From NCBI RefSeq assembly GCF_900148505.1, contig NZ_FRXO01000006.1:248001-312000 (forward strand): a stretch of DNA of 64,000 nucleotides, in the 5' to 3' direction. The notes beneath the pieces were generated by a model. It searched no databases and had not been told where the DNA came from. It saw only the letters and a program-made list of their open reading frames with translations. The stretch comes from Pseudoxanthobacter soli DSM 19599 (GTDB lineage: Bacteria; Pseudomonadota; Alphaproteobacteria; Rhizobiales; Segnochrobactraceae). Every line of letters begins with the position of its first letter. The stretch's first letter is position 1. The translations under genes and the position numbers were made by a program. Below are positions 57,945 to 64,000 of the stretch, one piece after another.

Positions 57945-58999
57945 GGCGCCGTCTCCACGATCGCGATGTCGTCCGGAGCGACGGACACCGTGACGGCCGC
58001 GCCGGGCTCAAGACCCCTCGGATCGCGCGCGCTCGTCAGCTTCGCGACGAGGCGCTCGTCCGGTGCCGCCAGCGGCCGCAGCCGAACGTGGCTGATCGCG
58101 CCGCCGAAGGCCACTTCGTCGACCACGCAGGTAATTTCGACGGCGCCGGGTCGCGCATCGAGGGTGACGAGCTCCGGACGGATCGCGAGCAGAACGGGCC
58201 GCGGCGTCGCGTCCCGCCCCGGGGGGAGCGGCAGATCGATGAACGGTGCCTCGATCCGGCCTCCCGCAACGACCTTCGCTGCGATGCGATTGTTGTCGCC
58301 GAAGAAGCCGGCGACGAACGGAGTGCGCGGCGCGTAGTAGATCTCCTTCGGCGAGCCGATCTGCTCGATGCCGCCGGTGTTCATGACGACGATGCGGTCG
58401 GACATCGCGATCGCCTCCTCCTGATCGTGCGTGACGAACAGGAAGGTGGTGCCGATGCGCCGCTGAAGGTCCTTGAGGAAGCCCTGCATCTGCCGCCGAA
58501 GCTCGGCATCGAGCGCCGACAGGGGCTCGTCGAGCAGGATGAGCTTCGGCTCGCACACGATCGCGCGGGCGAGCGCCACGCGCTGGCGCTGGCCGCCGGA
58601 AAGCTGGGCGGGATAACGGTCCGGCAGATGGCCGAGGCCGACCATCTCCAGGGCCTCGCCGACAATGCGCCGGATCTCCGGCTTCGCACGGCCGCGGATC
58701 ATCAGGCCGTAGCCGACATTGTCGGCCGCCGACATGTGCGGAAACAGCGCGTAATCCTGGAAGACCGTGTTGAAGGGGCGCTTGTTGGTCGCAACGGTGG
58801 TGAGGTCGCGGCCGTCGAGCAGGATGCGGCCGCCGCTCGGCTGCGTGAATCCCCCGATCAGCCGCAGGATCGTGGTCTTGCCGGAGCCGGAGGGACCGAG
58901 CAGGGTGAGGAATTCGCCGTGGGCCACGTTCAAGGTCACCGGCCTCAGCACCTCGACGGAGCCGTAGGCCTTGGTGACGCCCTCAAGTGCGAGCCCCAT
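57941..58999 (-). CDS. ABC transporter ATP-binding protein, PotA-like
   Basis: 352-residue ATPase with a single NBD plus a C-terminal TOBE domain. Walker A is GPSGSGKTT, the signature LSGGQRQRVALARAI, Walker B LILLDEPLSALD, and the switch His is in FVTHDQEEA. The TOBE-like tail (about residues 270-350) is the usual regulatory domain. The ATG at 58999 follows the upstream gene's stop by three bases; a GTG at 59002 is an alternative. It is the energiser of the PotBC-like channel. Confidence 0.92.
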   Translation of the reverse strand: MGLALEGVTKAYGSVEVLRPVTLNVAHGEFLTLLGPSGSGKTTILRLIGGFTQPSGGRILLDGRDLTTVATNKRPFNTVFQDYALFPHMSAADNVGYGLMIRGRAKPEIRRIVGEALEMVGLGHLPDRYPAQLSGGQRQRVALARAIVCEPKLILLDEPLSALDAELRRQMQGFLKDLQRRIGTTFLFVTHDQEEAIAMSDRIVVMNTGGIEQIGSPKEIYYAPRTPFVAGFFGDNNRIAAKVVAGGRIEAPFIDLPLPPGRDATPRPVLLAIRPELVTLDARPGAVEITCVVDEVAFGGAISHVRLRPLAAPDERLVAKLTSARDPRGLEPGAAVTVSVAPDDIAIVETAP

Positions 59000-59002
59000 C
59001 AC

Positions 59003-60214
59003 TCAGGCCACCGTGTAGCGCTCGAGGACGTCGTAATCGAGTTCGACGCCGAGGCCCGGCTTCACCGGCAGCGGGATCGTGCCGTTCTCGAGCACCAGCT
59101 CCTCGTGGGCGAGTTCGCGGCGCAGCCGCTCGATGCAGAGCTGCGGCGGCAGATACTCGACGAAGGCGCAGTGGTCGGTGACGAACGCGAGGTGGGCGGT
59201 CGCCGAAATCGAGATGCCCGTCTTCCAGCAGTGCGGCACGATGGTGAGGCCGCGCTCGGCCGCCATGTCACACACGATCTTCGCCTCGCCGAGGCCACCG
59301 ACGCGGCCGACGTCCGGCTGGGCGACGTGGACCTTGCCGATGTCCATCAGCTCCTTGAACTCGTGACGGGTGGCGAGCCACTCGCCGCAGGCGATCTTCA
59401 TCGGCGCCTCCGCCGCGAGCTTGGCCATCTCCTCCACGTTGTCCGACCAGATCGGCGTCTCCAGGAAGAAGATGTCGAATTCCGCCCAGTCCTTCACGAC
59501 GGAAAGGCAGGTCGCGGCGTCCTCCCAGAGATATTGCACGTCGATCATGAGCGTTATGTCGGGGCCGATCGCCTTGCGAACCGCGGCCACCACCTCGGTG
59601 TGGCGGTCGTAGTTCTCCCGCATGCCGGAATGGGCATAGGGGCCGTTCATCGTGACCTCGCTCTTCATCGCCTTGAAGCCGAGCGCCTTGGCGTCGAGTG
59701 CGGACTGGACGAGCGCATCGCGATAGTCCTCGAAGGCGTGGCCGGCCGGCTGCAGCGAGGCGTAGGGGGTGATGCGGTCGCGGGTGGCGCCGCCGAGCAG
59801 GGCATGGACCGGCTTGCCGAGCGCCTTGCCGCAAAGGTCCCACAACGCCATGTCGATCGCACTCAGCGCATGGATCACGACGCCGCGGCGTCCGTTCATC
59901 GCGGTGCCGAGATAGATCTTCCGCCACAGCTCGCCGATCTCGAACGGATCGGCGCCGATCAGCATCTCCTTGACCGCGAGGCCCATGGTGTGGGTGCCCG
60001 GCGCCTCGATGACCGCCTTGGCCATCCACGGGTTCACATCGCACTCGCCGATCCCGGTGATGCCCGCATCGGTCTCGATGAGGACGACGAGATTGTCCTG
60101 GGCCGAGGAGGTGAAGCTCGGATCGTAGTCCGGCGCCAGAAGCACGTGGCAGATGACGTTGGTGATGACGAGCTTCGGCGGCGCGCCGTCGAGCACCGGG
60201 GACACGGTTCGCAT
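59003..60214 (-). CDS. Mandelate racemase/muconate lactonizing enzyme family protein (3)
   Basis: 403-residue enolase-superfamily protein. The capping domain shows VIHALSAIDMALWDLCGKAL. The barrel has GFKAMKSEVTM in the KxK position, LMIDVQYLW (Asp), FFLETPIWSD (Glu), IACGEWLATR (Glu) and VPHCWKTGIS (His). The Glu-Thr-Pro rather than Glu-Glu-Pro and the long cap suggest a distinct subgroup. It lies between the binding protein and the ATPase genes of the same importer, so it probably acts directly on the imported compound. Confidence 0.88.
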   Translation of the reverse strand: MRTVSPVLDGAPPKLVITNVICHVLLAPDYDPSFTSSAQDNLVVLIETDAGITGIGECDVNPWMAKAVIEAPGTHTMGLAVKEMLIGADPFEIGELWRKIYLGTAMNGRRGVVIHALSAIDMALWDLCGKALGKPVHALLGGATRDRITPYASLQPAGHAFEDYRDALVQSALDAKALGFKAMKSEVTMNGPYAHSGMRENYDRHTEVVAAVRKAIGPDITLMIDVQYLWEDAATCLSVVKDWAEFDIFFLETPIWSDNVEEMAKLAAEAPMKIACGEWLATRHEFKELMDIGKVHVAQPDVGRVGGLGEAKIVCDMAAERGLTIVPHCWKTGISISATAHLAFVTDHCAFVEYLPPQLCIERLRRELAHEELVLENGTIPLPVKPGLGVELDYDVLERYTVA

Positions 60215-60270
60215 GGGAAACGCACTCTGATGAGAGGTTGGCGGATGGCGCCGTCGGGTACCGCAAGGAC

Positions 60271-60330
60271 ACGGCAGATTTGGGCGCCGCAGCTATGGGC
60301 GCGGCAGATAGGGGCGCGGCAGAGCGGATG
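60271..60330. repeat. 15-bp tandem repeat upstream of enolase-family gene
   Basis: Four units of 15 bp lie in the gap between the binding-protein and enolase-family genes: ACGGCAGATTTGGGC (60271), GCCGCAGCTATGGGC (60286), GCGGCAGATAGGGGC (60301) and GCGGCAGAGCGGATG (60316). They share CGGCAGnTnnGGGC. Confidence 0.7.
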
Positions 60331-60354
60331 CCGCGCCGGAAACAGACGTATCGG

Positions 60355-61449
60355 TCAGGGCGCGGCCTTGACCTCGTTCCACAGCGCGACGCGCTTCTCG
60401 AAGCTTTCGGGGGTTTCGAGGAAGGTCAGCTTGTCGGCGTAGGTGAAGCCGTTGCGGACATTGGCCGCCTCGTCCGTCGTGTTGCCGTAGCTCTTCTTGT
60501 CGGAGAGATAGGCGCCGACCTTCGGGGACAGGCAGGCATCGAGCCAGGCAAAGGCGAGATCGGGATCGCGGGCACCGGCGGAGACGGTCCAGCAATCGAG
60601 CCAGCCGATCGCGCCTTCCTTCGGGATGGTGAAGGCGGCGTCGACGCCCTTGGCCTTGAGGCCCGCGACCTGCGGCTCGCCCATCGAGAACATCGCCTTG
60701 ATGTTCGACTGAGCGAAGATGTTCACGCCGTCGTCGAAGCCTGCATAATAGGTGAGGAGCAGCTTCTTCTGGGCGACGAGCTTGTCCTTCACGGCCGCGA
60801 ACTGGGCATCGTCGAGATTGAACGGCGTCTTGAAGCCGAGCACCATGGCGGCAAGCGTGATGTTGTTGTTGGCGTCGTCGAGCGCGATGAGGCGCTGGGC
60901 GTTCGCCGGGTCCCACATCACCTCCCAGCTATCGGGCGTGGCCGGGAAATCCTTCTTGTCGTAGATGAGCGGCAGCGAGCCCCAGGCGAAGGGGATGCCG
61001 TACTGGTCGCTGCCGCGGCGGATCGACGGCACATCGCGGAAGGCGGGGGAGAGGTTCGCCGCGTTCGGTATCCGGGCCATATCGAGCGGCCGGATCAGAC
61101 CGCCGTCAATATAGCGCTTGAAGCTCGACGTATCGAAGGCGACGACGTCGAAGTCCGCCCCCTTCGATCCCTGCATCTTGGCGAACATCTCGTCGACCGA
61201 TCCCGTATAGACGATCGACAGCTTGACGCCGTGCTTCTCTTCGAACGGCTTGACCCATTCGGGTTCAGCGTAGCCCTCCCAGGTCAGCACCCTCAATTCA
61301 CCCGCGGCGCGGGCGGAGCGCAGGACGAACGGCGACGCGAGGGCCGCAAGGCCCGTCACCAGCGCGCCGCGGCGCGTCAGGGACGACAGGGATCGAACGG
61401 CACCGCACGTCTCGCCTGGGGCCTGCGGCCCGGAGGTCGGCTCGGACAT
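60355..61449 (-). CDS. ABC transporter substrate-binding protein, PotD/PotF-like
   Basis: 364-residue periplasmic solute-binding protein of the spermidine/putrescine type (SBP_bac_8-like). The N-terminus is a 29-residue polar lead, then LTRRGALVTGLAALASPFVL with RR and a cleavage site near SARA-AGE, which suggests Tat export. The mature protein shows LRVLTWEGYAEPEWVKPFEE, GADFDVVAFDTSSFKRY and IPFAWGSLPLIYDKKDFP. It is the first structural gene of the operon, 18 bp downstream of the GntR gene. Proteins of this group bind polyamines, amino acids or organic acids. The enolase-family partners favour an acid. Confidence 0.85.
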   Translation of the reverse strand: MSEPTSGPQAPGETCGAVRSLSSLTRRGALVTGLAALASPFVLRSARAAGELRVLTWEGYAEPEWVKPFEEKHGVKLSIVYTGSVDEMFAKMQGSKGADFDVVAFDTSSFKRYIDGGLIRPLDMARIPNAANLSPAFRDVPSIRRGSDQYGIPFAWGSLPLIYDKKDFPATPDSWEVMWDPANAQRLIALDDANNNITLAAMVLGFKTPFNLDDAQFAAVKDKLVAQKKLLLTYYAGFDDGVNIFAQSNIKAMFSMGEPQVAGLKAKGVDAAFTIPKEGAIGWLDCWTVSAGARDPDLAFAWLDACLSPKVGAYLSDKKSYGNTTDEAANVRNGFTYADKLTFLETPESFEKRVALWNEVKAAP

Positions 61450-61467
61450 CTGTCATACTCCCGCTTC

Positions 61468-62199
61468 TCATTGAGGGTCTGGAAGAGGCAGCGCGTGGGG
61501 AAAGGTGCGCAATCCCGCGACGTGGGTGTCGATCTCCGCATCGAGTTTCTCGCGGGAGCCGGACAGCAGCACGTCGACATAAATCCGGTGCTCCTGCGTC
61601 ACGCGCTCGAAGTCCGTGTCCCGGTAGGTCTCGATCGAGAACATGATCAGGACGTGCCGGGAAATCGCGTTCCACAGGGTGGTCAACAGCGGGCTGCCCG
61701 CGATCTCGAACATCGCGGTGTGAAAGGCGATATCGGCCCGATTGAGCCGCAGCCAGCCGTCCTGGGGCCGTTGCGCGGCGGCATCGATCGCCGCCACGCA
61801 GGCCTCAAGCCGATGCAGCGGCGTGCGATCGGCCGCCAGCTTGTCGGCGACGATCCGCGCGCAAAGCCGCTCGATCGCGACCCGGGCATTGTGCAGCTGG
61901 GTCGCCCAGGCGGCATCGAACGTGGCCACCTGCATACCCCGCCGGGGTGCCGGCACGAGGATGCCCTGACTGGCCAGAATGCGGATCGCCTCCCGCACCG
62001 GAACGCGGCTCACCTTCAGAGCGTCGGCCAGCTCCGTCTCGATCAGGCGCTGGCCGGACACGAGACGCCGGGCGGCGATCGCGTCGACGATCCGATCGGC
62101 GACCTGATCCGCGAGGGTGACGATCGCATCAAGCGGCGCGAGCGGTTCCTCGGACGGCGGCGGCGCGGACGGGATCGCGTTCAGAGGCGAGGTCGTCAT
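61468..62199 (-). CDS. GntR-family regulator, FCD subfamily (2)
   Basis: 243-residue GntR/FCD regulator. The HTH shows LVSGQRLIETELADALKVSR and VPVREAIRILASQGIL. The FCD domain shows RVAIERLCARIVADKL, RADIAFHTAMFEIAGSPLL and TQEHRIYVDVLLSGSRE, with a His-containing metal site. CAGGGGACC precedes the ATG. The palindrome TCTGTATACAGA lies 41 bp upstream. It is first in the leftward operon and probably represses it, with a carboxylate as effector. Confidence 0.9.
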   Translation of the reverse strand: MTTSPLNAIPSAPPPSEEPLAPLDAIVTLADQVADRIVDAIAARRLVSGQRLIETELADALKVSRVPVREAIRILASQGILVPAPRRGMQVATFDAAWATQLHNARVAIERLCARIVADKLAADRTPLHRLEACVAAIDAAAQRPQDGWLRLNRADIAFHTAMFEIAGSPLLTTLWNAISRHVLIMFSIETYRDTDFERVTQEHRIYVDVLLSGSREKLDAEIDTHVAGLRTFPHALPLPDPQ

Positions 62200-62894
62200 A
62201 GGTCCCCTGCAGCTGGAACTCAAAATTGATATTCAGAACTCTGTATACAGAATTCTCATATCACCCACGCGTGACGGCTGTCGAGTCCCTGATGCGGATT
62301 TTTGCGGGGTGAGCGGCTGTTCGGGCGCGTGGCCGCAACCCAGGCCATCTCGGCGCCGGTGCAGCAGCGGAACGGCCCGCCGCGCGCCCGAACGCGTTAT
62401 GGAAAGCGGGCTGGAGGACCCGGCTTGGGAAAGACGGCAGCGGCCGTCCCCTCTCCGGCGAGACGCCTCAAAAGTCCCGATTGTTCTGAAGAGAGCAAGC
62501 GGGTACGGGCGGCATCCGCGCCGCGTTCGCGGTCGCAGTCGCGGCCGTCACGGCCGGCAGGGCTGGGCTAGAGGATTATGGCGGCCCGTCACGGCGGCCA
62601 GTCTGGCCGGAGCGGCGTTCGCGCTCGTTGTTGCCCTGCTGCGGGCCGGCCAATGCAGGCGGGAACGGCAGCCGGGGACTGCGACACACCGTCGGGGCGC
62701 AAGGCGGCCCCGGGATCCCGGCGGCCGGACTCGATCCGGCCGCGGAGATGACCTCATGCGGCAGTTCGTCTTCATTCGGCAGCCCGGCGGGGCCGCGCTG
62801 CCGTCACATTCACAGGCTTACCAGTGCGATCCTTGCCGGCGCGATCTTTGCCGGCGCGATCCTCCCCGGCACCACCCTTGCCGGCGCAGTCCCG
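62200..62894. other. 695-bp region between the GntR gene and the ThDP enzyme
   Basis: It contains the GntR operator at 62240, then GC-rich sequence without a supported gene (weak frames are Arg/Pro-rich shadows), and the 15-bp tandem repeat at its right end. Confidence 0.4.
62240..62251. promoter_or_regulatory. GntR operator palindrome
   Basis: TCTGTATACAGA is a perfect 12-bp palindrome inside an A+T-rich stretch. It sits 41 bp before the GntR start, matching the TGTATACA-like sites known for FCD-family GntR regulators. It would control the importer operon that begins with the regulator itself. Confidence 0.75.
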
Positions 62895-62900
62895 TCAGGC
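62826..62900. repeat. 15-bp tandem repeat at the 3-prime end of the ThDP gene
   Basis: Five 15-bp units: GCGATCCTTGCCGGC (62826), GCGATCTTTGCCGGC (62841), GCGATCCTCCCCGGC (62856), ACCACCCTTGCCGGC (62871) and a diverged GCAGTCCCGTCAGGC (62886). The last overlaps the stop codon of the leftward ThDP-enzyme gene. Confidence 0.75.
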
Positions 62901-64000
62901 CAGCGTGGGCGAGGTCTTCCAGTCCCGCAGCTTGTACACCGTGCCGGGCCGCGGACGGGGCGCATCGCCGCCTTCCCGCATCCGTCGCTTGAAGGAATGG
63001 ATCGGCGTCGCCAGATCGTCGATGCGGAACTCCACCACCGACGGCCCGTCGTGGGCGAAGGCGGCATCGAGCGCGGGCCCGATCTCGTCCGGCTTCTCCA
63101 CATAGAACCCCTTGAGGCCGAGGCCGGCCGCGGCCTCGGCGAAATTCGGATGGCAGCTCTGGCTCTCCAGCAGGGCCGACTGCACGTTCTTGAAGAAGAT
63201 TTCCTGCCAGAGCTGGATCCAGCCGAGGCGGCCGTTGTTCAGCACGATGTTGACCACGCGCTGGTTGCGCTGGGCCTGGGTGGCGAGTTCGCCGATGGTG
63301 TAGGAGAAGCCGCCGTCGCCGGCGACCGTGACGATGCGGGCATCCGGACGGGTCTCGGCGGCGCCGATCGCCGCCGGCGTCGAATAGCCGAGCCCACCCT
63401 GGCCGCGGGCATAGAGGAACTGCCGTCCGGCCTTGCGGGCGGGCAGGAAGTTCGCGATCCATCCGGCCGAGAAGCTGGCGTCGGACACGACGATGTCGTC
63501 TTCGCCAAGCCGCTCCGCGAGCGCGGCCATGACCCGCGGCGGATCGAGCGGGATGCGCTCGCTGGCGATCTCCACCCGCTTCTGTTCCTCGCCGGCTTCC
63601 TTCACCTCGGCAATTCGGGCGAGCCATTCGGGATGGCTCTGCGGGGCGAGTTTACCGTCGATCAGGCGGAGCGCCTCGCGGACGTCGCCGAACAGCGACA
63701 CGGTCGGGCGGAAGGTGCGGCCATGTTCGTTCGGATCGGAATCGATCGTGATCGTCGCCTGCTCCGGCAGCGGCAGCGTCCAGTTCATCGCGGTGTTCTG
63801 GCTGGCCTTGGAGCCGCACCAGATGACGAGATCGGCTTCCTTGATGAGCTCGATCGCCGCCCACGAGCCGAGCGGGTTCAGTGTGCCCGCCGCATAGGGC
63901 AGGGTTTCCGGCACCGATCCGCGTCCGGTCAGGCTGGTGACGACGAGGCCCTGGAGCTTGTCGGCGACGCGGCCGACTTCGGCGGTGGCATCCGCACCGT
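62895..64000 (-). CDS. Thiamine-diphosphate-dependent enzyme, acetolactate synthase-like (partial)
   Basis: The 3-prime 1106 bp of a ThDP enzyme; the frame is open to the window edge, so the N-terminal Pyr domain lies outside. Visible parts are the middle domain (LVIWCGSKASQNTAMNW; TITIDSDPNEHGRTF) and the C-terminal ThDP-binding domain with GDGGFSYTIGELATQ ... IVLNNGRLGW, the GDG-x(n)-NN cofactor motif. The family includes acetolactate synthase, glyoxylate carboligase and benzoylformate decarboxylase types. The exact one cannot be told without the N-terminus. Near the dehydratase/SDR operon, a decarboxylase or carboligase acting on a 2-oxo acid is plausible. A 15-bp tandem repeat overlaps its stop. 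Confidence 0.88.
   Translation of the reverse strand, partial: GADATAEVGRVADKLQGLVVTSLTGRGSVPETLPYAAGTLNPLGSWAAIELIKEADLVIWCGSKASQNTAMNWTLPLPEQATITIDSDPNEHGRTFRPTVSLFGDVREALRLIDGKLAPQSHPEWLARIAEVKEAGEEQKRVEIASERIPLDPPRVMAALAERLGEDDIVVSDASFSAGWIANFLPARKAGRQFLYARGQGGLGYSTPAAIGAAETRPDARIVTVAGDGGFSYTIGELATQAQRNQRVVNIVLNNGRLGWIQLWQEIFFKNVQSALLESQSCHPNFAEAAAGLGLKGFYVEKPDEIGPALDAAFAHDGPSVVEFRIDDLATPIHSFKRRMREGGDAPRPRPGTVYKLRDWKTSPTLA

Noticed and set aside
58088-60442. 784-codon open frame antisense to the PotA-like and enolase-family genes
   Set aside because: Arg/Asp/His-rich translation without family motifs, fully overlapping two clear genes on the other strand; a high-G+C shadow frame.
62826-62900. 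CRISPR array
   Set aside because: Units are contiguous 15-mers without spacers; no cas genes are present in the window.
63895-63914. GTG at 63914 as the start of the ThDP enzyme
   Set aside because: The frame continues open to the window edge with family-like sequence and the N-terminal Pyr domain is missing, so this is an internal codon.

Overview
The window looks like a stretch of chromosome from a high-G+C alphaproteobacterium, most likely in the Hyphomicrobiales (Rhizobiales). Three things suggest this: the strongly GC-biased codon use; dense clusters of ABC importers, GMC flavoenzymes, enolase-superfamily dehydratases and LacI/GntR/LysR/SorC regulators; and extragenic hairpin repeats (TCAGATCGGTTCGATCTGA and ...CGCTCTAG types) of a kind common in that order. 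I see no rRNA, tRNA, CRISPR array, transposase or prophage structural gene. The last gene runs off the right edge.

Layout. 0-6 kb: an outer-membrane barrel, a DUF1254 protein with a divergent AraC regulator, and a LysR/SDR divergent pair. 5.8-12 kb: a LacI regulator and a ribose-type ABC importer (binding protein, ATPase, two permeases). 12.3-32 kb: a large catabolic region with a MaoC hydratase, galactose mutarotase, three GMC oxidoreductases, two CaiB-type CoA-transferases, a crotonase, a DapA-like aldolase, an SdhA-like flavoprotein, an aldehyde dehydrogenase, a GH88 hydrolase, and an FCD-GntR/enolase-superfamily pair. Five near-identical TGAAAGCGTTTTCA palindromes sit at the promoters of these units, which points to one LacI-controlled regulon. 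31.9-39.6 kb: a second sugar-import operon with a SIS isomerase, FGGY pentulose kinase, permease, binding protein, ATPase and ribulose-phosphate 3-epimerase, under a SorC-family regulator with its own palindrome.

39.9-53 kb is a mosaic. It holds a VapBC toxin-antitoxin pair, a TetR/aldo-keto reductase pair with clear operators, an Ltp-repeat secreted protein broken by one in-frame amber codon, an FRG-domain protein, a transglutaminase-like protein, a quinone oxidoreductase, a LysR regulator, and a probable phage-defence pair: an AIPR protein with a nuclease-like N-terminus next to a protein with two PD-(D/E)XK-like domains. The Ltp, FRG and defence stretches are visibly A+T-richer than their surroundings, which suggests horizontal acquisition.

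53.2-64 kb: a GntR-controlled operon with a spermidine/putrescine-type ABC importer, two enolase-superfamily enzymes and an SDR, flanked by a mutarotase-like protein and a ThDP-dependent enzyme. It reads as uptake and dehydration/oxidation of a sugar acid or similar polyhydroxy acid. Short 15-bp and 18-bp tandem repeats lie at or across gene ends in this part.

Functions are inferred from visible motifs and family knowledge. Exact substrates are not determinable from the sequence.
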